DNA of 64,000 nucleotides from Spirochaetae bacterium HGW-Spirochaetae-5 (GCA_002839285.1 PGXT01000002.1:13861-77860), one strand, 5' to 3'; shown: positions 51,067-61,042, counted from the stretch's first letter. Notes: generated from the letters alone by a model not told the origin. Translations and numbers: made by a program.

Positions 51067-51957
51067 TTAATTCTTTTTATTGAAAATAGCGAGATACTCC
51101 TCAAGACCCACCTTATGAACACTTCCAGGGGAGCATCCCGGCATGCTGGAGTCGGCTACCGGATATGGCGCGCCTGCAAAAAGCCTTTCGAGCCATAATT
51201 TAGCCGCAAGAAACTGATTATTGGTATAAAAAAGCTCACCACCCCTCTTAACCTGATAATCTCTTGCCGCCCTCCCTTTATTCATATCAATTGACGCCGG
51301 AGTATTCAACCTGCAGGAGCTGAAAAATTTTCTCCCGGCCGGATGGGCTCCGGATGCATAAAATCTGTCAAAAAAAGCCATATCATTCCCCGCAAGAAGG
51401 AGCGATGCCACTCCGCAGCCGAGCACAATCGATACAGCCTGAGTTGTAACAATACTCCCCGTGGCAACAAATCCCAATCCTTCACCCGCCTCCTTCCAGA
51501 GATTGTCGTAGAATTCGCCGTCTATCATCCAGTTATAAAAACTGATACTCCCCTTCCATTTGCTGATATTTGAATAAGACGCGCAGCTGAAAGAGAGCAG
51601 ATGAATATCCCGGGTGTCAATCCCTGAAAAAAATTCTGCCGGAGTTGTTTCGCATGTTATAACATACTGAGGGGAGATCCCATGCTCCATTAGAGGCCGC
51701 AGCGCCATATCCGATGCAAGAAATATTATTTCATTATGACTCTTAAGTTTTTTCAAGACTTCATAATTGTTGTCGAGAGAAGGACCCGAACCAATTACGA
51801 TTAAATGTTTACCGGAGAAACTCTCCGCAACGGGCTTTAATCCTCCCCACCGGGCGATGAGGGGTATATTTTTACTTAAATTTTTCCTGAAAGCGCGACT
51901 CCGTTCAAGGAGCATCCCTTCGTTAAGTTTTGAAAATATTTCATCCTGATTTATCAT
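51067..51957 (-). CDS. DUF115 (6-hydroxymethylpterin pyrophosphokinase MptE-like) family protein
   Basis: HLIVIGSGPSLDNNYEVLKKLKSHNEIIFLASDMALRPLMEHGISPQYVITCE. Confidence 0.85.
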   Translation of the reverse strand: MINQDEIFSKLNEGMLLERSRAFRKNLSKNIPLIARWGGLKPVAESFSGKHLIVIGSGPSLDNNYEVLKKLKSHNEIIFLASDMALRPLMEHGISPQYVITCETTPAEFFSGIDTRDIHLLSFSCASYSNISKWKGSISFYNWMIDGEFYDNLWKEAGEGLGFVATGSIVTTQAVSIVLGCGVASLLLAGNDMAFFDRFYASGAHPAGRKFFSSCRLNTPASIDMNKGRAARDYQVKRGGELFYTNNQFLAAKLWLERLFAGAPYPVADSSMPGCSPGSVHKVGLEEYLAIFNKKN

Positions 51958-52145
51958 TCGGTACCGGAAACTCAGTTTATCCTGCAATTTCTGCAGTTTT
52001 AAAGAAGATAACCATCCGGCAGAGGGTATATGCAAGCATTTTATTTTCAGACGCGGAAAGGGTCTTCGTGAAAATAATGGATAAAAAAATCTGCAGCGGG
52101 CAGAGAAATACACCGTATATTTGATAATACCGGAATTATCTGTAC

Positions 52146-52760
52146 TTAATGACTATCCGGAACCGGATTTTTTGCCCGCAATAAATTAGATACATATTTT
52201 ACTATCTTTATATAATCAAGATCAATTGGATCAAACTCTTCAATGAGACCGATAAAGAATACGACCGCCTGAATTATTCTTGCAGCAGTCTTTTCATCAA
52301 GCCCGTCGGGATTGATCTCATCTTTAGTATTCTCTTTTATAATATTTTCGTAAAACATTCGATGATTTTCAAAAAACTTATTCATCATCTGACGGAGTGT
52401 ATCATTTTCGAAAGAATAAAGAATTATATTTATCAGAATAATAATATTAGCTCTATCAAGAACAAAACTCTCCACACCGAGAAGTGAGGATATGGGAGCC
52501 ATCTCTTCAGATTTAAGGTCTATTTTAAGTATTCGCCTGTGATTATTATCGAGCTCGGCATACATATCATTAATAAGCTCGATATAAATATCATCTTTTG
52601 TCGGGAAATAATGCAGAACGCCCCCTTTCGAGTATCCTGCCTCATCTGCAATCTCCTGAATTGATATCTGAGAGTAAACATTCTTCTGAAGAAGCACCTT
52701 AAGAGCCGATGTAATACGTCTTTTCCTTCCCTTTACTTTATCTTCTTTTAAATTATCCAA
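52146..52760 (-). CDS. TetR-family transcriptional regulator
   Basis: VYSQISIQEIADEAGYSKGGVLHYFPTKDDIYIELI. Confidence 0.92.
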   Translation of the reverse strand: MDNLKEDKVKGRKRRITSALKVLLQKNVYSQISIQEIADEAGYSKGGVLHYFPTKDDIYIELINDMYAELDNNHRRILKIDLKSEEMAPISSLLGVESFVLDRANIIILINIILYSFENDTLRQMMNKFFENHRMFYENIIKENTKDEINPDGLDEKTAARIIQAVVFFIGLIEEFDPIDLDYIKIVKYVSNLLRAKNPVPDSH

Positions 52761-53047
52761 ACCGCTACCTGCATCTTTTTTTTCACAATAAAGAATCAGA
52801 CACTCTTTGATGCAATAAAAAAATGTATCTTGTCACTAAAAAATACATATACAGCTGAAAAAAATGAGTATAAAAGTGATATTAACAGAATAATGATGAA
52901 AAACCGGCATTTTACCTTTAAAAAACCGGTTTTCAGGAATCAGAACAGGCTATCTTCAGTGATGAAGTAACAGCAGCAAATTATTTTCACGGTGTGTTTG
53001 CTTCATACTGAGCCCTCAAAAATATATTGCTGCCAGCTGCAATGGCA

Positions 53048-53171
53048 GCAATACACTTTCGGGGTGCGTATGCTACGCATACGCCTGAAATGGGGGATCA
53101 CGGGGGCGCTGCCCCCGTGATCCCCCATTTCAGGCGCAGCGCGAAGCGCTGTGCCCCCGAAAATAAATTGC
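53048..53171 (+). repeat. Dispersed palindromic element, family A (most complete copy)
   Basis: Perfect 24-bp arms CCTGAAATGGGGGATCACGGGGGC (53084-53107) and complement (53111-53134), 3-nt loop, plus flanking small hairpins and GCAAT...TTTCGGGG terminal inverted repeats. Confidence 0.9.
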
Positions 53172-53275
53172 AGTCAGTTGCAATAATATCTCTTATTCGA
53201 TGAATTCCTTGACAAAAATGCTCCATAGAAGACAGAGATATTAAACTATTGAAAGAATGCAGATTATTTTAAATT

Positions 53276-53701
53276 ATGAAAGAAACTATTACAAGCAATT
53301 CACCTGAAGAAACTTTCTCCTTTGCGGAAGAATTAGGACGGAAGATCAGCGGCTTCTCTGTTATCGCACTTTACGGCGATCTTGGTGCAGGTAAAACTAT
53401 TTTCACAAAAGGTTTAGCCCGGGGACTCGGCATAGATGAAGATATAACCAGCCCTACATTCAGCCTGATGGAATCCTATGAAGGTGACAAACCGCTCCAC
53501 CACTTTGATCTTTACAGGATTGAAAACCTGAATGAGTTTGAAAATCTGAGATTTGAAGAGTACTGGGAGAGCGAAGGTGTTTCCGTTATAGAATGGCCCG
53601 AAAAAGCGGGAGATCTGCTTCCTGAAAATAGAATTAATGTTTTCATCGAATATATCAATGAAAACATGAGAGAGATAACCATTGAATATACTGGTAATTG
53701 A
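53276..53701 (+). CDS. tsaE: tRNA threonylcarbamoyladenosine biosynthesis protein TsaE
   Basis: ALYGDLGAGKTIFTKGLARGLGIDEDITSPTFSLMESYEG. Confidence 0.96.
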   Translation: MKETITSNSPEETFSFAEELGRKISGFSVIALYGDLGAGKTIFTKGLARGLGIDEDITSPTFSLMESYEGDKPLHHFDLYRIENLNEFENLRFEEYWESEGVSVIEWPEKAGDLLPENRINVFIEYINENMREITIEYTGN

Positions 53702-54383
53702 TACATCCACCGAATTCGAATTCATAGCGCTGTCAGTTAATGGCAGAATTTTTGAATTTTCCGAAAATGCAGGTATATCCCACTCGGTAACCATGTTTCA
53801 GAATCTTTCATCCCTGCTGTCTCAGGCATCGATAAAAATAAACGATATTGACCTGTTAGGTGTCGGCATAGGTCCGGGATCGTTTACAGGAATCAGAATT
53901 GCAGTAAGCACAGCAAGAATGTTTGCGCAGATTCTGGATATTCCTCTGGTTGGTCTGAAAAGTCAGGAGATTTATGCAGCTTCAACAGGGGCATCGGAGG
54001 ATAAAACTATTATCGCGGCGTTTGATGCTAAAAAATCCAAAGTCTTCGCCGGCGTGTACCGCATTTCAGACTCCATAGCGCAGGAGATAATTGAACCGGG
54101 CGATTATAAAATGGAGGAAGTACTTGATTCAATTAAAAATCCCGGTGAACTTCTCTGTATTGGTGACGGATGCGGGAAATATATCGAAGCAATAGAAGAA
54201 TATGCCTCGGAAAAAGGAATAAGCTATAAATATATGGAGAATTTTGTCCCGGCCGGTAAAGCCGCAGTTGATCTTGCATTAAGAAAATATAAGGAATCAC
54301 CGGAAAAATTCACAGACTTGAACAACACAGTCCCTTTTTACACACGAAAATCAGACGCAGAGATTGCCAGGGATAATAGATGA
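53682..54383 (+). CDS. tsaB: TsaB (YeaZ)
   Basis: ILVIDTSTEFEFIALSVNG, IGPGSFTGIRIAVSTARMFAQ; overlaps tsaE. Confidence 0.95.
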   Translation: MNILVIDTSTEFEFIALSVNGRIFEFSENAGISHSVTMFQNLSSLLSQASIKINDIDLLGVGIGPGSFTGIRIAVSTARMFAQILDIPLVGLKSQEIYAASTGASEDKTIIAAFDAKKSKVFAGVYRISDSIAQEIIEPGDYKMEEVLDSIKNPGELLCIGDGCGKYIEAIEEYASEKGISYKYMENFVPAGKAAVDLALRKYKESPEKFTDLNNTVPFYTRKSDAEIARDNR

Positions 54384-55556
54384 TTATTTTCTACTTTTAA
54401 TACTTTTGATAAGCTTTGATTTGTATTCGGCTTCCATAGGCTTCAGTACGTCATAAAAACGCTTCATCTCATCCTTTCTCGAAGAGTTCCCCTCGAAATC
54501 CACACCAAGGTAAAGGTCACCGTCTGAATCAGTAGATGTGGTCTTTATATGTCCATAAATAGTCATTGGAGCCTGAAGTTTAAAAACTATATCAAAAATA
54601 AATCCTCTCGACTTCTGAATATACTTTTTCAGGTCGGGATCGGTTATTCTAAGTTTTGCACCGCCGCGGCTTATATCAACAATCGACTGATGCACCGAAA
54701 CAAGAAGAGTATTTGCATCCCTTATACGGTCAACAAGTTTAAAAGACATATCTTTAAGATCTATTACCTTGTCTATCCCCAGAACTTCACTCTTTGAAAT
54801 GGCCTGTATATATGCGAACGGGATCGATTTTTCATCTTCAGTAAGGTAAATTACAGGAACAATTATTATAGATTTGAATCCTTTCTCGACATTTCTCTTG
54901 ATGAGCGTATCAAGCTCGTGGCCGTAAATTTTTGCAATATCAACAAAGTCATCAGTCATGGCTTTATATGATTCGGGGTCATTAACATCGGAGATGAAAA
55001 GGGTTTTACCTGTATTTTTAATATTTTTTAAAACCGCATCTTTTGAATCATTAGTTAAAACATCGACTTTAAACTGATCCGTAAATCTGATGTTAACCGA
55101 CTGAAACTGGTCTAGAACAACTTTAATACTTGTAGGTATGCTGAACCGGCTTACATCGATTGTATGTTTAGACACTCTGAAGTTTGTAGCAACCGCTTCA
55201 CCCTTGTTGACCTTAAAACGGAGATCACGGCGCCCCTCGGTAGCCCTTCTTGCACTGACAATTTTACATTTAAAGTATCCGGGACCTAATTCGTCTGTTA
55301 CGACAAGGTCAACTTCAATATATTTATCGGACAGGCCGTAAATCGTCAGATTTTTATCTGTCTTATAATTCGGATCCGTGACAATCATTAAAGTTTTATC
55401 CGGATTATATTCATTTATCATCGCTTCGTGTTTCTCGATGTCATACTTTATGTATAGTTTACGCGTGGTAAACTGCTCTCTTAGTATATTTATAACATCA
55501 TCGATGGTTTGAAACGTGTTAAAATCCCTGTTTTTTCTCTGTTCTACTTTAAGCAA
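54384..55556 (-). CDS. DUF1577/PilZ-like protein
   Basis: RRATEGRRDLRFKV, VDISRGGAKLRITDPDLKKYI, GDLYLGVDFEG. Confidence 0.75.
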   Translation of the reverse strand: MLKVEQRKNRDFNTFQTIDDVINILREQFTTRKLYIKYDIEKHEAMINEYNPDKTLMIVTDPNYKTDKNLTIYGLSDKYIEVDLVVTDELGPGYFKCKIVSARRATEGRRDLRFKVNKGEAVATNFRVSKHTIDVSRFSIPTSIKVVLDQFQSVNIRFTDQFKVDVLTNDSKDAVLKNIKNTGKTLFISDVNDPESYKAMTDDFVDIAKIYGHELDTLIKRNVEKGFKSIIIVPVIYLTEDEKSIPFAYIQAISKSEVLGIDKVIDLKDMSFKLVDRIRDANTLLVSVHQSIVDISRGGAKLRITDPDLKKYIQKSRGFIFDIVFKLQAPMTIYGHIKTTSTDSDGDLYLGVDFEGNSSRKDEMKRFYDVLKPMEAEYKSKLIKSIKSRK

Positions 55557-55642
55557 CTGATTACCCCGATCTACAGATATAGTTACTAATCATTTTAAAT
55601 ATCGGATTATATTTTATTTTTCAATAATAAATTCGATGCAGT

Positions 55643-55673
55643 AAAAAAAAAAGAGGGAGAATTCCCTCTTTTT
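55643..55673 (-). terminator. Rho-independent terminator
   Basis: AAAAAGAGGGAGAATTCCCTCTTTTT. Confidence 0.75.
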
Positions 55674-55697
55674 AACAAAATTAAAAAAGAATTAAAA

Positions 55698-55925
55698 TTA
55701 CTTTTTAGCTTTTGGCTTAGCTTTTGCTTTCGGCTTAGCTTTTGCTTTTGGCTTAGCTGATGCTTTTGCTTTTGCTTTTGCTTCTGCTTCTTTTTTCTTC
55801 TCGATAACTAATTCGCCCTTAAGCTTTGCGATAGCTGCAGTTTCAACTTTAACATCTTTCTGAAGTTTAGCTACTTTTTCGCTCTTTCTCTTAATGGTAT
55901 TTTCCAGCTGCTTTGCACTTGCCAT
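55698..55925 (-). CDS. Small Lys/Ala/Pro-rich histone H1-like protein
   Basis: MASAKQLENTIKRKSEKVAKLQKDVK...EAEAKAKAKASAKPKAKAKPKAKAKPKAKK; terminator immediately downstream. Confidence 0.8.
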   Translation of the reverse strand: MASAKQLENTIKRKSEKVAKLQKDVKVETAAIAKLKGELVIEKKKEAEAKAKAKASAKPKAKAKPKAKAKPKAKK

Positions 55926-56868
55926 AAAATTACACCTCAAATTTTTTTTTAATAATTCAAAATTTACTTAACCATACATAGAACTATTATTAATGCAAGT
56001 AAAAAATAAAAAAAACATATAACAGCACCAATAATCTTACATTAAATGTCGGGACAACAAACTTCGGGCTTTAATACTTTTTATTTGCAGCATTCTTGAG
56101 GTTATATTATGGTCAAACCATCGCGTAACGAACCATCCGGAACTAAAAAACAAACAGACTGTATGTGATTACCTCCGTTTATCGGCCTCCGAACTACGGA
56201 AGCCGGTTATAACAGGTGCTTAAACAGGTCAACACCGCAATCCGGAGGTGAATTTTTAGAATTATCTCTATCAATTGAAGCCCGACAGGCGGTAAAGACC
56301 CTGTTACTGACTTAAAACTTCCAATAACCGCCCGCTGGAGTCGATGTTTTCAGTTATTTACACTGTTAAACAGGCCCGGCTGCCGATGTAAGGCCGGAAA
56401 ACGGATCCGGAACATGAATCAATCATTCATTGAAGTGACTTCATAATACGGTTACCATTACTTAACGATACAATTAACTCTCCGATTGCTGGAATAGATC
56501 ATCAATCGGAAAAAATAATGTCTTATCCGATGGTTGGAGCAGCTTTCTTGTAATATAAATACAGTTTTAACCGGTCCGCTTACTGATGCTGCCCCGGCAT
56601 ATGGCCTTTGTGCACACATTGATGTTCTACACCTCTGACTGTTCTGATTGCAACAGTACTTTTTAAATGGAATTTTAATTATAACTTATATTTTTTAAGT
56701 AATTCACCGGCTTTTTAAGCATCACCCGACCAAATATCATTGATTTTATGCTGTTTTTCAAAAAAAATATAAACTATTAATGTCTTGACTTAAAGTGGTG
56801 CTTTTTTTTCCTTAAAGCTATGTAAAAGATCGGTCAAATCAGGCCGAAGAAGACCCGGAGGAGCACCA

Positions 56869-58206
56869 ATGTCAGCTAAACTACCTGTTGTATCAATTGT
56901 CGGAAGACAGAATGTGGGAAAATCAACCCTGTTCAACACTCTGATTAAAGATAAAAAATCTATTGTAGATTCATTTCCCGGACTTACACGGGATGTAATA
57001 TCACGTAACCTGGTGCACGACGGAGTAAGTTTTATACTCTCCGACACGCCGGGACTCGATCTTTCATCGGCATCGGAACTGTCCGATAACATTTTAGACG
57101 GCGCGAATAAGCATCTTGAGAAATCGGATGTCATACTCTTCCTTATGGAGTACCCGGCGCCGGAAGGATTTGACTATGATCTTGCCGATATTATCAGAAA
57201 AATGTCAAAACCGACTATTATAGCCGTAAACAAGATGGATAGCGGCGATCAGCTGGAGGTTATGACTAACTTTTACGAAATGGGGATGACTGAAGTTATA
57301 CCTGTTTCCGCGGCAAGAAGGTTCAACATTGACCTGCTGCTGGACAATATAGTAAGACTTCTTCCTTCACAGAAGACGTCGGTACCGGAGCCGGACCTTA
57401 AAATTGCAATCGTGGGCCGTCCGAACGCCGGAAAATCAACACTTCTTAATGCCTTTATGGGCTTTGAACGGTCCGTTGTCTCGGAAATTCCCGGCACAAC
57501 AAGAGATTCAGTTGATGATATGTTTTCGTATTACAGTAAAAACATTCAGATCATAGACACCGCCGGTATAAGAAAGAAGAGCAAGATCACAGAAAACATC
57601 GAATACTACTCCTTTACACGAACCGTTGAGTCAATTCATAGAGCTGATGTTGTTATTCACCTCATCGATGCCACCATGGGACTGACGGATAACGACAAAA
57701 AGATATCGGACGAGATATTGAAAGCAAAAAAACCGATTATAATAGCGGTCAACAAGTGGGATGCCGTCGAGAAAGATCACAAAACTTTTGACCAGTTTAA
57801 AGATAAGCTTATTTTCAAATTTTATAAAGCTACGGACTTCCCTATAATCTCAATCTCCGCGAAGGAGAAACAGAGGATCACCAAAGTTTTAGAGACAGCT
57901 ATACTTCTCAAAGAGAAAGCGAACAAACGTATCGACACACCTACTCTTAACAAAGTTATGGCAAATATTAAAAGTTTCGGTAAAATCCCGCAGCTTGGAG
58001 AGAAAATCAAAGTATATTACGCCGTACAGATCGATACAATTCCTCCGCAGTTTAAATTTTTCGTTAATAATGAAGATTTTTTCAAGAAGGATGTTATACG
58101 ATACTTCGAAAAAGAACTGCAGAAAGCTTTTGATCTTGAAGGGCTGCCGATTATTATTCATGTTGAGGGGAAAAAGAAGCGGGAAAGACCCGGCGGGAAG
58201 AGATAA
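56869..58206 (+). CDS. der: GTPase Der (EngA)
   Basis: Two GTPase domains: GRQNVGKSTLFN...DTPGLD and GRPNAGKSTLLN...DTAGIRKKSK; KH-like C-terminus. Confidence 0.97.
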   Translation: MSAKLPVVSIVGRQNVGKSTLFNTLIKDKKSIVDSFPGLTRDVISRNLVHDGVSFILSDTPGLDLSSASELSDNILDGANKHLEKSDVILFLMEYPAPEGFDYDLADIIRKMSKPTIIAVNKMDSGDQLEVMTNFYEMGMTEVIPVSAARRFNIDLLLDNIVRLLPSQKTSVPEPDLKIAIVGRPNAGKSTLLNAFMGFERSVVSEIPGTTRDSVDDMFSYYSKNIQIIDTAGIRKKSKITENIEYYSFTRTVESIHRADVVIHLIDATMGLTDNDKKISDEILKAKKPIIIAVNKWDAVEKDHKTFDQFKDKLIFKFYKATDFPIISISAKEKQRITKVLETAILLKEKANKRIDTPTLNKVMANIKSFGKIPQLGEKIKVYYAVQIDTIPPQFKFFVNNEDFFKKDVIRYFEKELQKAFDLEGLPIIIHVEGKKKRERPGGKR

Positions 58207-58219
58207 TCAGGGAGAGAAA

Positions 58220-58819
58220 TCAGATTCTGACTCTCCCCTCTATCGATTTGGCAATTGTAGCGCAGTCTACATACTCCAGATCACAGCCCACGGGGAGACC
58301 ATGAGCAATTCTTGTTACTTTAATGCCGAAGGGGGAGATAAGAGACGCTACGTAAAGCGTTGTTGCATCCCCCTCAATGGTCGGGCTTAAGGCCATAATT
58401 ATCTCTTCAAATCCGCCGGCAGCACACTTTTTCACAAGAGTACTGATATTAAGATCCTCCGGGCCGATGCCGTCAAGCGGTGAAATAAGCCCGGAGAGAA
58501 CATGATAACGCCCTTTAAACTCCCCCGATGCCTCGATATTGAGCACATCTCTTGCACCCTCAACAACGCAAAGAACATCCCGCTCGCGCCCGGTATCGGA
58601 GCAGAGTGAACATATCTCTGAATCGGAGATTCCGCCGCATTCAGCGCAAGCCCTGATATTGTTTTTCAGGTCTATCAAAGAGGCGGCAATATTCTCAACA
58701 TCGGGCTTACCCATCTTAAGGAGATGAAAAGCTATCCTTGATGCGCTTTTATGCCCGATGCCTGGAAGTTTAGAGAGTTCCTTTGTTACTCTGTCAAGAT
58801 ATACAGATGGTGTGGTCAA
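58220..58819 (-). CDS. recR: Recombination protein RecR
   Basis: LSKLPGIGHKSASRIAFHLL, CAECGGISDSEICSLC zinc finger, Toprim VVEGARDVLNIE. Confidence 0.97.
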   Translation of the reverse strand: MTTPSVYLDRVTKELSKLPGIGHKSASRIAFHLLKMGKPDVENIAASLIDLKNNIRACAECGGISDSEICSLCSDTGRERDVLCVVEGARDVLNIEASGEFKGRYHVLSGLISPLDGIGPEDLNISTLVKKCAAGGFEEIIMALSPTIEGDATTLYVASLISPFGIKVTRIAHGLPVGCDLEYVDCATIAKSIEGRVRI

Positions 58820-58852
58820 ATTATCTCACCTTTTATTTCTGAACTTTATTTT

Positions 58853-59167
58853 CTATTTAAACATGCTGCCGAGATCCATGCCGCCTGCCATTTTTTTCAT
58901 CTCTTCAGCTGAAAAATCGCGGGCTTTATTTACGGCATCGTTAATTGCAGAGTATACCATCTTCTCAACTTTTTTTACATCTCCTGCTTTGACAAGAGCT
59001 TCGTCTATAGATATATCGAGAAGGCTGAATTCACCATTTACCACAGCCTTAACGCTTCCGTCAGAGCTCTCTCCGCTGATTTTGGTCTTCTGAATTGTTT
59101 TCTGAATGTTTTTCATCTCTTTCTGCATCTTCATCAGCTGGCCGATGTCGCCGAGTCCTTTTAACAT
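58853..59167 (-). CDS. YbaB/EbfC nucleoid-associated protein
   Basis: LMKMQKEMKNIQKTIQKTKISGESSDGSVKAVVNGEFSLLDISIDEALV; recR-ybaB-dnaX context. Confidence 0.95.
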   Translation of the reverse strand: MLKGLGDIGQLMKMQKEMKNIQKTIQKTKISGESSDGSVKAVVNGEFSLLDISIDEALVKAGDVKKVEKMVYSAINDAVNKARDFSAEEMKKMAGGMDLGSMFK

Positions 59168-60755
59168 ATATTTTCTCCTTTTTTTATTACCTGTCCATGA
59201 AAGGCGCTTTTGAGTTTTGTAACCGCGTGACTCTCTATATTATAATCCTCTTTTTCAGGATTTAAAATCATTTCTGCTTCGGGGAGAGGTCTGGACTGCT
59301 CCTCCTGCCGGATCGCTTCTGCTTCGGTTCTCTGCTGTTCTGCTCTCTTCTCCGCAGATTTTAAATCTATGGGGGGGAAGGATTTTCCGCTTTTTACAGC
59401 TATGGGTGATCCGAGAATCTGTGAGAACCTCTCTTCAATGCTTTTTAATGTCTCTGAATCGAGAATCTCTTTATAATTTGAGCTCCCTAATCCATCGGGA
59501 TACTGAAGTGTAAGCACACCTGAATTAAAAACAGCTTCGGCTGGTCTTAGAATGAAAAACAGTTTATCTTTTTTCGCTTCCAGATCTTTAAGAAAACTGT
59601 TCCAGGACTCGTTTAAACTTAAAGTTCCGCTCTTTATGGGCTGATCTATTTTTTCATTTTTTTTTTCAGCATCCCTGTCAGGCTGCTGTTCCATGCTACT
59701 TATTCCGCTCTCAAGATGCTTTATTATATCCGCAATTGATGGAGTTTTCCTGACCGACACCATATCAAGAAGTGTCATTTCGAGATAGACCCTGTCGTTT
59801 CCTGAAAATCTGAGATTTTTTACAAGATCCGCGCCATTGACAAAGAATCTGCTGAGCTCTTCATCGGTAAACTTAACCGCAGCGTTACGGAGCGACTTCA
59901 TCTCTTCAGCAGAAAGCCCCAGAATCCCCTGTAGGTCTACACCGCTGTTTATAAGCCGGAGAGAGCGTATCACCTCAATAAGACCCGATGAGTATCTTGA
60001 TATATCGATCCCCATTGATACTATCTTGTCCACTTCTGCCATCAATCCCTTTCCGTCTGTATCGGAAATAAGATTCATCAGCCGGATGTAGCTCTCGGTT
60101 GGTACAACTCCCATTATGGATAAAGCATCCTCTTCGGATATTTCAGTGTCTCCGCCTGTGGCAACGCCGGAGAAGGATATGACCTGTTCAAGAAGAGACT
60201 GGGCGTCCCTCATAGAACCATCAGCAATACGCGCCACGGGGAACAGGGCAGTGAAAGAATTGTTTCAGGTATTTTATGCATCTCCGTTGTTGCAAATATA
60301 AATACAACGTGCGGAGGGGGTTCCTCAAGGGTTTTCAGCAGCGCGTTAAATGCCTGCGTGGTAACCATGTGGACTTCATCTATTATGTATATCTTATATT
60401 TTGACTTGGCTGGAGCAAAATTAACGTTTTCGCGGAGTTCACGGATATTATCGACGCCATTGTTGGAAGCACCATCGATTTCTATTACATCAAAGGAGTT
60501 ACCCTGTTTTATTTCAACGCAGTTTTCACATACTCCGCAGGGGGTTGGAGTGGGCCCCTCTACACAATTAAGCGCTTTGGCCAGAATTCTGGCCATAGTT
60601 GTCTTCCCTACACCGCGAGGTCCGGAAAAGAGATAGGCGTGGGTAATACGCCCCTGGGTTATACTGTTCTGTATTGTTTTGGAAACATGATCCTGGAAGA
60701 CGACGTCACCGAAAGTCTGAGGTCTCCACTTTCTGGCAATTACCTGGTATGACAT
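59161..60755 (-). pseudogene. dnaX: DNA polymerase III gamma/tau subunit, split by internal deletion plus frameshift (or assembly error)
   Basis: 60755-60252: [55 protein letters not shown]; continues in another frame from about 60237: [17 protein letters not shown]; about 40 residues expected between are absent. Confidence 0.85.
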
Positions 60756-60780
60756 AGTTAACCCGGGGGATTATTTTATA

Positions 60781-60865
60781 CGGAAAGGGAGGGATTCGAA
60801 CCCTCGGTCACTTGCGCAACACACGGCTTCCAACCGTGCTCCTTTGGCCACTCGGACACCTTTCC
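60781..60865 (-). tRNA. tRNA-Ser (GGA)
   Basis: Reverse complement GGAAAGGTGTCCGAGTGGCCAAAGGAGCACGGTTGGAAGCCGTG...GGTTCGAATCCCTCCCTTTCCG; long variable arm; anticodon GGA. Confidence 0.96.
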
Positions 60866-60945
60866 TTGAGCATTAGATACCTGATAATTTATACTGTAAT
60901 CTTTGTCAATAAACAAATTTTTGGATTTATTCCAATTCCGGGGTA

Positions 60946-61042
60946 GTGGTTTATTTTCGGAGCACAGCGCTTCGCGATGCGCCTGAAAAGGGGGACAGCA
61001 CCCCGTAATCCCCCTTTTCAGCGTATGCGAGGCATACACACC
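60946..61042 (-). repeat. Dispersed palindromic element, family A
   Basis: Reverse complement GTATGCCTCGCATACGCTGAAAAGGGGGATTACGGGGTGCTGTCCCCCTTTTCAGGCGCATCGCGAAGCGCTGTGCTCCGAAAATAAA. Confidence 0.75.

Noticed and set aside
55702-55795. Short tandem repeat considered as a possible CRISPR array
   Set aside because: It is the in-frame coding repeat of the Lys/Ala/Pro tail; no spacer-repeat architecture or cas genes in the window
55950-56868. tmRNA, RNase P RNA or SRP RNA in the gap upstream of der
   Set aside because: I did not find the conserved sequence motifs of these RNAs; left as an unassigned noncoding stretch
60230-60260. Programmed frameshift as explanation for the split dnaX reading
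   Set aside because: Changing frame joins the two parts but about 40 conserved residues would still be missing, so this is a deletion; the A10 run at 59657-59666 is the better slippage candidate
60776-61039. 87-aa minus-strand ORF ending in tRNA-like sequence
   Set aside because: Runs through tRNA-Ser and a family A repeat; a spurious ORF
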